From Larix kaempferi (Eukaryota > Streptophyta > Pinopsida > Pinales > Pinaceae), in NCBI GenBank assembly GCA_027924585.1, contig BSBM01000994.1, forward strand, positions 7,881,001 through 7,945,000: a DNA stretch of 64,000 nt. Direction: 5' to 3'. The position numbers were made by a program, and so were the translations under genes. Numbering within the stretch: position 1 is the first letter of the stretch; each line of letters begins with the position of its first letter. The notes under the pieces were generated by a model. It was not told the origin of the DNA, made no database searches, and saw only the letters and a list, made by a program, of their open reading frames with translations. Shown here piece after piece: positions 33,772 to 43,820 of the stretch.

Positions 33772-36067
33772 TTGGTGAAAGCAAAAGTTGGATTGGTGAC
33801 CTGGATCAATCGCAATGAGCAAAAGTAGCTTCAGGTTTTCTCCACACTTTGCCCTAATTTTTCAAATTGTGATATTTGATTTTCAAAAATGAAACTATTT
33901 ATAGAAATTGCTTTTTAATTTTTACCCACTTTTCCAAAAAGGGTATAGTTTCATTTTGTTTTTAAAATCTTATTTTAATTCATTAATATTTTCAAATTTT
34001 GGTGGATTAGATTAACTATATATTTCGAATTATCACTATAATTTCAACATCGATCTATTTGTTTTCTTCATTGACAAGATCAGTACAGATACCATATTGA
34101 TCAATATTTTTGTCATTGAGAAAATTTATCTTGGTTACTAACTTGGTTTTCTAGATTCCATTACCTGGCAGGTCATGAACTTACAATCCCTGAAGTTGTT
34201 TAAGTCATTTTAAGCCCTTGTTTTGACTTTTCAAAAACAAACAAGATTGTCGAGTTTGTTTGTTCTCTTCAGACTCATTAAAGGAATTGAAGGAACATCC
34301 GCTTAAGTATAAGTTTAGCCATTTTCCGGACTTTTGCGGATTACTTATGAAAAAGGAATACTCTAGTCATCCGTGACTAGAAGAGTTCTTCTCTTATCGT
34401 TTTACACTTTTTGAGGGGAGGAGACTAACTGTACGAAAAAAGGACTTTTGGAGCCTTCTTTAGGGTTTTCAGGCTCTCGAAACATGAAAACACCAAGCGA
34501 GCATTCATCTACTCGAGCTCAATGTGAAATCCACGAGAAGGTATATAGAGGATTGTTTAAGTTTTTCAGACTCTATAAACAGGAAAACACTGGGGAGCAT
34601 ATACCAACCCAGGCTCGATACTAAAATCCACGGGTAGGTGTATGAAGTTATTGTTTAAGTTTTTCAGACTCCTTAAAATTGAAAACACCGGCGAGCAAGA
34701 ACAGATCTCGGCTTGATATTAAAATCCAGAGATCCGTATTATAGAGTATTCTTCTATCTCTTCTTCAAACTCTGTAAACAATGAAGAAGGTCCTAAGTCT
34801 TCCTCCCATGGGCTCGTTAAACTTTTGCATAGTTGGACTTATTGAGTTTGCTTTCTTGGACTCATTAAAACAACAAGGACATTCTTTTACCAAAAAGGGA
34901 AGAAAAGGGTATATCTACATCTTTTCAGTTTCAAAGGCTGTTAAGTCGGTCATGTCCTTGAACACAGCACCTATTTGAGTCCATCATTCAGTTGGGTTTT
35001 AGTTTTTGACCTTAGGGTGAACCTGATCTCAGAGTTTGTTACTCCTCCGGTTGGTTATTCTTCCAGTCACATGGAGAGTCTGCTAATGTCTCCTACATTG
35101 CAGGCTTAAATCACTTCCCCCTCGTGTCAAAAGTTGCCTAAGTCACTTTGTGTCGTGCTCACTGTTCAAGGATACATCCTATGTCGGCCATTCTACAGTT
35201 ACCTTCACTTCATGTGTCGGCCATCCTGGTGTCATTTTGTTTCATCTTGTTACTTGTCCTACTCCAAATTAGCTCAAACTTGTGAGTGTCCCTCGTGTTG
35301 GATGATGGAGGATCGATTAAGGCCTCCCTTCCAGCGGACTTTTTTCCCATCGACTTCAACTCATTATGCTCTGGGAATGAAGTTTAGAGTTTCGGTTAGT
35401 ACCTTGGGGATTGCAGTCATCAGTGGCAGTTTCCCTCGCTGTTGAATAATGGAAATACATCAATGTCTCTTATTCGACAGGTTCCTCAGGTGTTCGACTT
35501 CAAGTCCACTTATTCACACTTATTGGAATGTACTAGGTACCTTGGGCCCCATTATCATTATCGATGGAAGCCCTCGCGTTTGTTAATGGTATACATCAAT
35601 GACCGGTAATCAAACGATACCCCCCATGTTCGACTCCAACTCATTTATTCACATGGTTAGGGTTTGTACCTTGGGTTGTTTAGATGAAAACCTTGGGACT
35701 CTGATAGCATCACCATATTTATGTTATCACCCAAGATGCGCAAGACTAAGCCACACTCATTTTGGCTCTTTATGAGACATAGATCCAGCTTGTTGTTATG
35801 GCTATGATCTCTTATCTATGTCATGGATCCACGCTTGTATTTCAGTGGCCATGCTATATATACATCTCCCAGTTATTTATTGGAGATCATGTTGTATCAC
35901 ACCGAACATCTATATGATGTCAAGATTGTAAATGCTTGCTGACCTTTGATCATTGTTTTCAGGTACTTTTGTGACTTGGTTCTGTGGTTTCTTGCTCCTC
36001 CTCTAACTTGGAATTATACTGTATTTCGGCCATCGTTTCCCTCTGACCTCACACATTAGGGAGCATC
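33772..36067 (+). other. E2 3' non-coding region with tandem repeats
   Basis: No gene. Contains three copies of a 98-bp unit at 34463-34756 (each begins g[gt]ttttcag[ag]ctc) and looser repeats at 35340-35700 (gttcgact[ct]caa ... gtaccttggg). The tract before the 3' LTR, ttagggagcatc, may be a weak PPT. Tandem repeats in this position are typical of Tat elements. Confidence 0.75.
34463..34756 (+). repeat. 98-bp tandem repeat, three copies
   Basis: Copies start at about 34463, 34561 and 34659. Each includes tttttcag[ag]ctc, gaaaacac[ct], gcgagca/gggagca and aaatccac/aaatccag in the same order. Divergence between copies is moderate. Confidence 0.8.
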
Positions 36068-36890
36068 TGTTATAGGTCAAATTTGCACTTCTCCGTCCGT
36101 GATCACATTGCTCCGTCGATCACACAAAAGGACACTATGGATGGAAGAGCTAGGTTGACCCTGGATGAGTTATTGATGAGATCACATTCTTCAGCTGGAA
36201 AACATATTTTTTCTACAGTTTTCACCATGTGTGTGCTACTATTGCCACAGTGATCTAGCATTCTGAACGCTAGTCTTATTGAAGACAACCTACGCACATC
36301 CTCCAAAATGTTGCAAACGCTGGTTGTTAAATGAAAAAGTTGCATACTGTGCGCTAGTCTACTTATATGAAACCTGTGCACATCTTAAGATGAAATGAAA
36401 AAATATATTAAGATTATGAATTGGGATTAGTTGAAGTTGGTTCTGCAACTTCTCCAACCTCCCAATTCAACCACCTCTCGAATTCAACTGCCAACCTTGT
36501 GTTGTAAATACAAGGAGAAGCCTTGAGAGAGGGGACTAGAATGAATGATAAGTTGTTGTTACGCTGGAGGAATTCTTAATTCATTGTGAGGAGGAGGAGC
36601 CCAGGACTTGGTTGCAGAAATGTCTGGACAGATCAAGAATATCTGTACTTCTCTACATTTCTTTGACAATAAAAGGTGGAAATTCCCTTCCCGTCCCAAT
36701 CGAGTGTCTATTTGATGGAATATTTATTTGATTGAATATCTTATTGTAGGTGATATTAAGTTATTTCCAATTTCATCATATTTATTACAGTCAAGATACG
36801 ATGAAGAAGGTTAACTTTGTTTTGCAGATTCATCACTGTGGAAGATTAGGGGAAAGCTAGGACCAGCCATCGTTAAAAAGGTACAACTTT
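36068..36890 (+). repeat. E2 3' LTR, last ~120 bp deleted
   Basis: Matches 22181-22997. Homology stops at ggtacaacttt; the 119 bp corresponding to 22998-23116 are missing, as is any right flank. The minus-strand frame 36103-36381 is spurious, as in the other LTR. Confidence 0.88.
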
Positions 36891-36947
36891 CGAAACGTAC
36901 GTAGAGTACAAAAACCCCACACAGGCTCTCCATATGAACTCATCTCA
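36891..36947. other. Filler sequence at deletion junction
   Basis: About 57 bp (starting cgaaacgtacgtagag) that match neither the E2 LTR, E1 LTR nor E3 LTR by eye. It joins a truncated E2 3' LTR to a truncated E3 5' LTR. Confidence 0.5.
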
Positions 36948-37698
36948 AACAACCACATTTATTGTTGCACAGATATCGAGTACAAATTGCATTTATTGTT
37001 GGCACAGAAATCAAGGCAAGGTACAATCATTTATTGCTGCACAGGTTTCGAGGGTGTACGGATTTCATACAGTACAATTTGGGCACAATTTTCTAGGCAC
37101 TATTTTTGCGCACAGAAATCGAGGAGTTTGCACAGAAACTGAGGCATGTTTTTGGCACATAAACCGAGGTATAAATCTGCACAGTTTTCGAGATAAAAAT
37201 CTGGCACGAAATTCGAGGGTCGTACAGCTGTACGGACTGCATTTAATTTCTGCACAGTTTTCGAGATTCTACCTGCACACAGTTCGAGGCTGCTGGCATG
37301 ATTTTTGAGGGCCTATTTTGGCACTAATTTCGAGGCATTTGTTGGGCACAGTTTTCAAGAATTTCGAGATGAAATTAATGGTGGAGATAAGTTAAATTTT
37401 TCATTGTATTTCTGTTCTGAAAATTTTGCTGAAGAATAATAAAATCTCTCTCTCTCTCTTACTGGTTTTCCCCATGGGGGTTTTTCCAGGGCACAGTTGC
37501 CAAAAATATTTGAGTCTATCTTTTATGGTGTGCATGTTTTAAATATTTATTTTCAGCCTGTCATAGTGATTTTACAACGTGTTTAATTGTTACAGTAAAT
37601 TTCATTAGTAGTTTGCAACCTATGCAAAACCGGCTGTAAATAAAAAACACTGAAATGTTGACATAAACCAGCAAGCAGTAAAACACAGAAAATCTACA
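36948..37698 (+). repeat. E3 5' LTR, first ~390 bp missing
   Basis: Aligns with 42482-43237 and ends cacagaaaatctaca directly before the PBS. It keeps the ctctctctctctta run and the gttttcccc[ac][tg]gggggtttttcc block of R/U5. Confidence 0.9.
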
Positions 37699-37710
37699 TG
37701 GTATCAGAGC
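37699..37710 (+). other. E3 primer-binding site
   Basis: tggtatcagagc, the perfect plant copia tRNA-Met site, abuts the LTR end ...ctaca. Confidence 0.92.
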
Positions 37711-37819
37711 AAGGGGCAGAAAACAATAATATTTTGCAAACACACAGAAATTTCCAGAACTCAGAAATTTTGTGATTTTCTTCTGTTAGTGATCAGCACT
37801 TTGTTAGGTTCGCTGAAAG

Positions 37820-38600
37820 ATGGCTACAGGACTTAGGTTGGAGGATAGGCTGAATGGGACAGTGAGCTTTGTGCCATGGAAGGCCAAAATTTTACTGATA
37901 TTGGAGGAGAATGAACTATGGGTGGAGGTGGTGAGAAATACTACAGCTAACCCGGTTGTCATTCCCGCTGCTACAGATGCAGCAGCACTATCAGCGTTCA
38001 ACAAGAAGGACTGTAAGGCTAGGAGGATTATCCTTGATGCAGTTAAAGACCACATCATCCCTCACATTTCTGGGAAGACTAGGGCACATGAGATGTGGAG
38101 TTCCTTGACCAGTTTATATGAGAGTTCCAATGAGAATAGAAAGATGGTTCTCAAAGAGAAACTCAAGAGTATAAAGATGAATGTAGGAGAGGGAGTCACA
38201 ACATACCTCACTAGGATATCTACAGTTCGGGATGAACTGGCAGTGGTTGGGGAAATGGTATCTGCTACTGAGCTTGTACGTACAGCAGTGAATGGGGCTT
38301 CAAATCCCTGGGGTGCATTTGTGCAAGCCATAGTAGGTAGAGAGAACCTACCGTCTTAGGAGAGACTGTGGGATGACTTTGTGCAGGAGGAGACCAGGAG
38401 AGGTCTCGTACAGGGCAGTTCATCACAGAGTGGAGTAGATGAGGAGAACGTGGCATTGACAGCCAAGGGGAAGAAGAAGAAGGGTCCCAAGAAGGGTAGG
38501 GCCAAGCAGCAGCAGTAGCAGGGTGGACAGAAGGACTTGAGTAAAATCAAGTGCTATTGTTGTCAGGCGTTTGGGCACTATGCTTCACAGTGTCCAAACA
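37820..38600 (+). pseudogene. gag: E3 gag
   Basis: ATG at 37820; MATGLRLEDRLNGTVSFVPW opens a copia Gag with VKDHIIPHISGK, MWSSLTSLYES and VQAIVGRENLPS. TAG at 38357-38359 stands where this family has Trp (…[W]ERLWDDFVQEE). TAG at 38516-38518 lies in a CAG repeat coding for Gln. The zinc knuckle CYCCQAFGHYASQC is at about 38552-38593. Gag and pol share one frame. Confidence 0.9.
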
Positions 38601-40480
38601 AGAAGAAGAAGAAAGGACAGCAAACTGCAGCCTCAGCAGAGGTTGATGACTTTGGAGACAGGTTTCAGAGGGATTTTTCCCTATATGCTGGACAGATTGA
38701 GAGAGAGAGAGTCTCTTTATCCACCAGCACAGATATGGATATGGAGAGTGAGCATTCATTACTGGCAGGCCATCAGACAGGTCCATCCACCACTAGTACT
38801 TGGTACATTGACAGCGGAGCCTCGAGACACATGACACGTACTCGAGAGTTGTTCTCCGAGCTATCACAGACAGGTAGAGATGTGGAGGTGATACTTGGTG
38901 ACAATACCATTGTTAGAGCAGTTAGTCAGGGGACCATTACATTTCAGAGGGACTCTATGAGTCCCATGATTCTAAGGGATGTGTTGTATGTCCCTGGGCT
39001 GAAGAAGAACCTTGTTTCAGTTTCCACTATTGAGGACAAGGGTCTTGGGGTGTGTTTCTCAGATGGTAGAGTGCAGGTTTTCCCCAGGACTACAGGTGTA
39101 TCTACTCCCATGGACAATGGGGTTAGATGTGGAAAGTTGTACAAGCTATTGTTTCAGCCGCAGCATGCTCTAGCACACAGCAGCAGCAGTGAGCTATGTG
39201 AGCTATGGCATCGGAGGATAGCCCACCTACATCACCCAGCTCTGAGATTGTTGAGGAGCATGGTTACAGGTTTACCCGAGTTCAGCATTGAGCAAAGTGA
39301 TGTGTGCAGGGGGTGTGCTTTGGGAAAGTACACCAAAACTGCTTTTCCAAGCAGTGACACGAGAGCAGCAGGAGTGCTTGACTTGATCCATTCTGACATT
39401 TGCGGTCCTATGTCATCAGTATCCTTGACTGGTTTTGAGTACTACATTAGCTTCATTGATAACTACTCCAGGAAGACCTGGATCTACTTCTTGAGGAGCA
39501 AGAAGTCACACCTTGTGTTGAGTGTCTTCCAAGAGTTCAAAGCCCTTGTGGAGAAGCAAACGGGGAGGAAGATTCGGATGTTGAGATCGAACAATGGGGG
39601 TGAGTATACCTCCAAGGAGTTCAATGCTTTTTGCATATAGGAGGGTATACAGAGATAGCTGACAGTTCCCTACACTCCTGAGCAGAACGGAGTAGCAGAG
39701 AGAAAGAACAGGTCAATTGTGGGAGCAGCAAGAGCTATGCTTCATGATCAGGGGTTACCGTTCTTTCTATGGGCAGAGGCATGTAACACTGCAATCTATC
39801 TGCAGAACAGGAGTCCTCACCGTGCTTTAGGGAGGAAGACTCCAGAGGAGATGTATACAGGCAAGAATCCTGAGGTGAGCCACTTTTGGATATTTGGTTC
39901 TTTGACTTACTCTCACGTCTCTTTTGAGAAGAGGACGAAGTTTGAGCCCACTATAGAGAGAGGTATCTTTGTGGGTTATGATGAGACTTCGAAGGCATAT
40001 CAGCTTTACATTCTTGGCCAGAAGAGAGTTGTGGTGAGGCGGGAAGTGAAGTTTGGTGAGGAGAGGGCCTTCAGGAAGTTGAGAGAGTTGGAGCAGCGGG
40101 AGCCACCAGCTCCCACACCTCAGTTGACACAGGCTTCTTCGATACAGGTTTCAGGTCCACAGGTTTCTGGAGTGATTGGATCACAGGGTACAGGCACAGC
40201 TTCTACAGGTTCAGTGGTTTAGGTGACAGGTACTTCAGGGATAGGTTCAGGGACAGGTACAGGTTTAGGTTCAGGTTCACAGGTTACAGGTTCTTCAAGG
40301 AATGGTTCATTTGTCACTAGTCCTCGGGGTGTTGGACCTTCTGCTTCTGGGAGTTCCTCAGATGAGGATATACCAGTTTGGGAGGAGCCTTCAAGGAAGA
40401 GGAAGCCTAAGTGGCTTCAAGACACCTTGAAGGAAGCAGAGGCATTTTGTAGACACCAGGAGGGCATTTGGTAGACCCTA
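38600..40480 (+). pseudogene. pol: E3 protease and integrase
   Basis: Protease WYIDSGASRHMT (Asp at about 38810) is intact. Integrase has the zinc-binding LWHRRIAHLHH ... CRGCALGK, then HSDICGP (first Asp), LRSNNGGEY where the second catalytic Asp is now Asn (GAT to AAT, near 39595) and GVAERKNR with the Glu. TAG stops at 39638-39640 and 39656-39658 lie between the second Asp and the Glu, both where Gln fits, and another at 40220-40222. From 40200 a Gly/Ser/Thr-rich linker (TGTSGIGSGTGTG) precedes RT. Confidence 0.9.
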
Positions 40481-42096
40481 GGAGGAGATCAGGACAGTAG
40501 TTGAGCCAGACAGATATGGGATGGCTCTTGTTGCGAGTCTTCGTGACTCTGAGCCCTCCACATTTGAGGAGGCTACTCAGCATCAGGGATGGAGAGATGC
40601 AATGGTGGAAGAGTACCATTCCATCATGAAGAACGATGCTTGGGAGATAGTGCCAAAACCTGAGGGGAAGTCAGTGGTGACTTCCAAGTGGCTTTACAAG
40701 ATAAAGCATGTTGCAGATGGCAGTGTGGAGAATTCAAGGCTCGGTTTGTGGCTCGAGGGTTTTCATGGGTTGAGGGAGTTGACTATGATGATACTTTTGC
40801 TCCAGTTGCTCAGTATTCTTCCATCAGAGGAGTGATATCTATAGCAGCAGAGATGGGTTGGAAGATCCACCAGATGGATGTGAAGACCGCATTTCTCAAT
40901 GGTCTTCTGTAGGAGGAGGTGTACTTAGAGCAGCCACAGGGATTCGAGATTCATGGGAGAGATTCTCATGTGTGCAGGCTTAGGAAAGCCTTGTATGGAC
41001 TGAAGCAAGCTCCTAGAGCTTGGTACTCTAGGATTGATGCTTACTTGACTTCGATGGGCTTTCAGAAGAGTGAGGCTGATCCCAACCTTTACTACATTGT
41101 GGTTGGTGGAGATCCTCTCATTCTTCTGTTATATGTTGATGACTTGTTTATCACTAGAGATGAGCATCTCATTGCACAGTGCAAGAGAGACCTTACAGCT
41201 GAGTATGAGATGACTGATATTGGGTTGATGCATTACTATTTGGGGATGGAGGTTTGTTAAGAGCCTGAACATATTTTCCTAGGACAGGGGAAGTATGCAG
41301 TTGATATTCTGAAGAGCTATCAGATGGAGGACTGCAGGCCTATGTCTACACCGATGATCACCAACTGGAAGCAATTCATGCTTCTGAGGGTAAGGTGGTG
41401 GATCCCACACTCTATCGTCAGCTCGTTAGATCGTTGATGTATCTGGTCAACACCAGGTCGGACTTGTGTTTTGCGGTTAACACTCTTAGCCAGTTCATGG
41501 TGGAGCCTAGGAGTGTGCATTGGACTACAACAAAACATGTACTGAGATACCTAGCAGGTACAGTGGATTATGGTTTGGACTACAGGGGTTCGAGCGGAGT
41601 CAGCTTGGTTGGTTTTACAGATTCAAATTGGGCAGGTTGTGTGAGGGATCGGAAGAGCACTTCCGATTGTTGTTTCAGTTTGGTTTCGGCAGCAGTGTCG
41701 TGGTTCAGTCGGAAACAAAAGTCCGTTGCATTGAGTTCTGCCGAGGCTGAGTATATGGCGGCCAGTCAGGCTACTTGCGAAGCACTGTGGCTTCGTAAGT
41801 TATTGGTAGATTTATTTAATCAGCAACTTAGACCTACGATGATCTATTGTGACAATCAGAGTTGCATTCAGCTCTCTGAGGATCCGGTGTTCCATGACAG
41901 GTCGAAACACATTGAGATCAGGTACCATTTCATCCAGGACTACGTCCAGAGAGGGGCAGTTGAGTTGTAGTATATTTCCACTGATGAGCAGGTAGCAGAT
42001 ATCCTGACGAAGACTTTGGGGAGGGGGAAGTTTGTCTTCTTCAGAGATAAGTTGGGAGTGGTGCGGAACCCCTTTCTCGGTAAGAGGGAGTGTTAG
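40480..42096 (+). pseudogene. pol: E3 reverse transcriptase and RNase H
   Basis: RT blocks: WLYKIKHVADGS, then after a one-base deletion near 40730 ARFVARGFSWVEGVDYDDTF, MDVKTAFLNG, YGLKQAPRAWY and the catalytic YVDD (near 41130), intact. TAG at 40910 and TAA at 41258 interrupt it, and a one-base loss near 41375 shifts frame. RNase H: GFTDSNWAGC, ALSSAEAEYMA, CDNQSCIQL and HDRSKHIEIRYHF. TAG at 41968 stands where Gln fits. The frame ends KREC with a TAG that overlaps the LTR start (42094-42096). Confidence 0.9.
42081..42090 (+). other. E3 polypurine tract
   Basis: taagagggag directly before the LTR start tgttag. Confidence 0.8.
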
Positions 42097-43237
42097 TTTT
42101 GTACCTAGGAAAGTGTTCCCCAAATGACTTTTGCCTAAGTCACTTAGAAGGCGGAAAAAGGTGACCCTCACATTAATTTCACTTAATGAGACTTTATAAA
42201 ATGAAAGTCACTTTTTGATAAAGTTAAATGGGTGAGTGAATTTTATTTAAGTGATTTAAATAAAAGTGATTTTCACTCTCATTGAATCTCATCCATCGGA
42301 TTAGATCTAATCTTCACCGTTGGATTAGAATCACGCTAGGGTTTGATCAAAAAGGGTTGAGGGAGGCATTTCATCTCACTTTTGCATTTTTGGAAAGTGA
42401 AGAGAGAGCTAGAGAGAGCAGAGAAGAAGGGCACGATTTTCGAGGCAAGAGTTTGGAGTTTTTCTTAGTTGCACGCAAATCGAGACAGCTGCATTTATTG
42501 CTGCACAGATATCGAGGAGTACAGATTACATTTATTGCTGGCACAGAAATCGAGGCAAGGTACAGTCATTTATTACTGCACAGGTTTCAAGGGTGTACGG
42601 ATTCCTTATAGTACAGTTTGGGCACAATTTTCTAGGCATTGTTTTTGTGCACAGAAATCGAGGAGTTTGCACAGAAACCGAGGCATGTTTTGGGCACAAA
42701 AACCGAGGTATAAATCTGCACAATTTTCGAGATAAAAATATGGCACGAAATTCGAGGGTCGTACAGCTATACGGAGTGCATTTAATTTCTGCACAGTTTT
42801 CGAGATTCTGCCTACAAACAATTCGAGGCTACTGGCACGATTTTTGAGGGCCTATTTTGGCACTAATTTCGAGGCATTTGCTGGGCACGATTTTCAAGAA
42901 TTTCGAGATGAAATTAATGGTGGAGATAAGTTAAAGTTTTCACTGTATTTTTGTTCTGAAAATTTTGCTGAAGAATAATAAAATCTCTCTCTCTCTCTTA
43001 CTGGTTTTCCCCGTGGGGGTTTTTCCAGGGCACAGTTGCCAAAAATATCTGAGTCTATCTTTTATGGTGTGCATGTTTTAAATATTTATTTTTGGCCTGT
43101 CATAGTGATTTTACAGCGTGTTTAATTGTTACAGTAAATTTCATAAGTAGTTTGCAGCCTATGCAAAACCGGCTGTAAATGAAAAACACTGAAATGTTGA
43201 CATAAACCAGCAAGCAGTAAAACACAGAAAATCTACA
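42091..43237 (+). repeat. E3 3' LTR (1147 bp) with 15-bp motif array
   Basis: tgttagttttgtacc ... gaaaatctaca. The first 250 bp are rich in aagtgact/aagtcactt strings. Between about 42431 and 42900 roughly 14 copies of GCAC-N7-GAGG (variants such as gcacagaaatcgagg, gcacgattttcgagg) occur at irregular spacing. The R/U5 block has a CT run and gttttcccc. The frames at 42282-42847 are products of the repeats. Confidence 0.9.
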
Positions 43238-43600
43238 TTTGGCTTTTTACCGTAAGGAATATGATTTGGTGGACTAATATCTACACATGTACCACTTGCA
43301 TTCCTTATGTACTTTTTCAAACTGGATATGCATGATGTACGTTCCTCATATATTTCTTTAAACCAGATGCACTTATTCATACTGGATGCAGCTTCTAGAT
43401 ATACTTCTTCAAACTGGCATCCATATAATTCACCATCTTGATTGCGCATATACTTTTTCAATGTGGCTTTTCTATATTTCTTCAAGCTAGCATGGAAATA
43501 TTGAATCTACTTTGACATCAGTTGACATCAATGACACAAGTTGAATCAGTTGACATCCTCTTTAACATTAGTTGACATCAATGACATCCAAAGTTCAACA
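43238..43600 (-). repeat. E1 5' LTR, high-coordinate part (element start)
   Basis: Matches 17195-17566 (gaatatgatttggtggac, gtaccacttgcattcc, the repeated gttgacatcaatgac) and ends aaagttcaaca at 43600, followed by TSD aaata. The portion matching 15840-17195 is missing. Confidence 0.85.
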
Positions 43601-43605
43601 AAATA

Positions 43606-43820
43606 AACAAAAATGCTTGCAAACATTATTAGAAACTAAGTCAATGGACTCTTGGAAAATGATATGCTTTTATTATCATGAAGTCAGTTGATACAATGGA
43701 CTTGATCCCCTTTTATACCATTGGGGAGGTAGTTGCGTTAGTGATAGCGTAACTACTTTACTATCTAATTATCATTTCAATAATGAATTTATTACATCAT
43801 GTAAACCTTATACTCTAACA
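43606..43820 (-). repeat. X 5' LTR, larger part
   Basis: Matches 12247-12463 and ends ccttatactctaaca. The remaining 17 bp lie at 13980-13996 on the other side of E1. Confidence 0.6.

Larger units (their letters stand above)
22181..36890 (+). mobile_element. E2: Tat-type Ty3/gypsy retrotransposon, 14.7 kb
   Basis: Plus-strand order: 5' LTR, tRNA-Arg PBS, 2-kb leader, gag, protease, RT, RNase H, integrase, a second RNase H, an antisense gene, tandem repeats and a truncated 3' LTR. Features typical of the Tat lineage are the tRNA-Arg PBS, the DEGAS protease, the extra RNase H and the long 3' region with antisense ORF. It inserted in the E1 5' LTR; its left flank is gtctt. The right flank is lost in a deletion. 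Many frameshifts and stops make it non-functional. Confidence 0.92.
36948..43237 (+). mobile_element. E3: Ty1/copia retrotransposon, 5' LTR truncated
   Basis: Truncated 5' LTR (36948-37698), PBS, one gag-pol frame with stops, PPT and a complete 3' LTR (42091-43237). Order protease, integrase, RT, RNase H is that of copia. The right flank tttgg continues into E1 LTR sequence (compare 17195), so it inserted in the E1 LTR; the left flank was deleted. The LTR carries an array of GCAC-N7-GAGG motifs. Confidence 0.93.
13997..43600 (-). mobile_element. E1: gag-only copia-type retrotransposon with 3.6-kb LTRs, host of the inner nest
   Basis: Minus-strand order is 5' LTR (43600-43238, then 22180-21745), PBS, gag (21679-19610), about 2 kb without pol, PPT, then 3' LTR (17566-13997). 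LTR ends are TGTTGAACTTTGG ... CGATTCMAACA, and a perfect 5-bp duplication aaata (13992-13996, 43601-43605) flanks the whole 29.6 kb. Removing inner insertions leaves about 8 kb of original sequence, with part of the 5' LTR lost. With gag and no pol, it matches the class called TR-GAG elements. Gag resembles plant copia Gag. Confidence 0.8.
12230..43820 (-). mobile_element. X: short non-autonomous LTR element holding the E1 nest
   Basis: One 234-bp LTR (12230-12463) and a second, split LTR (13980-13996 plus 43606-43820) share tattatcatga, gatacaatgg, ttttataccattgg, gtagcgtaact-like sequence and ccttatactctaaca. E1 sits 17 bp inside the second LTR with a perfect aaata duplication, so the halves rejoin exactly. 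Outer flanks gctta (left) and tctta (right) match at 4/5 positions. Without E1 the element would be about 2 kb. It has no recognisable gag or pol, so it was probably mobilised in trans. Confidence 0.55.

Noticed and set aside
37000-37310. Cys/Trp/His-rich frame in E3 5' LTR, also at 42282-42847
   Set aside because: Product of the GCAC-N7-GAGG motif array; orientation and frame vary between copies.
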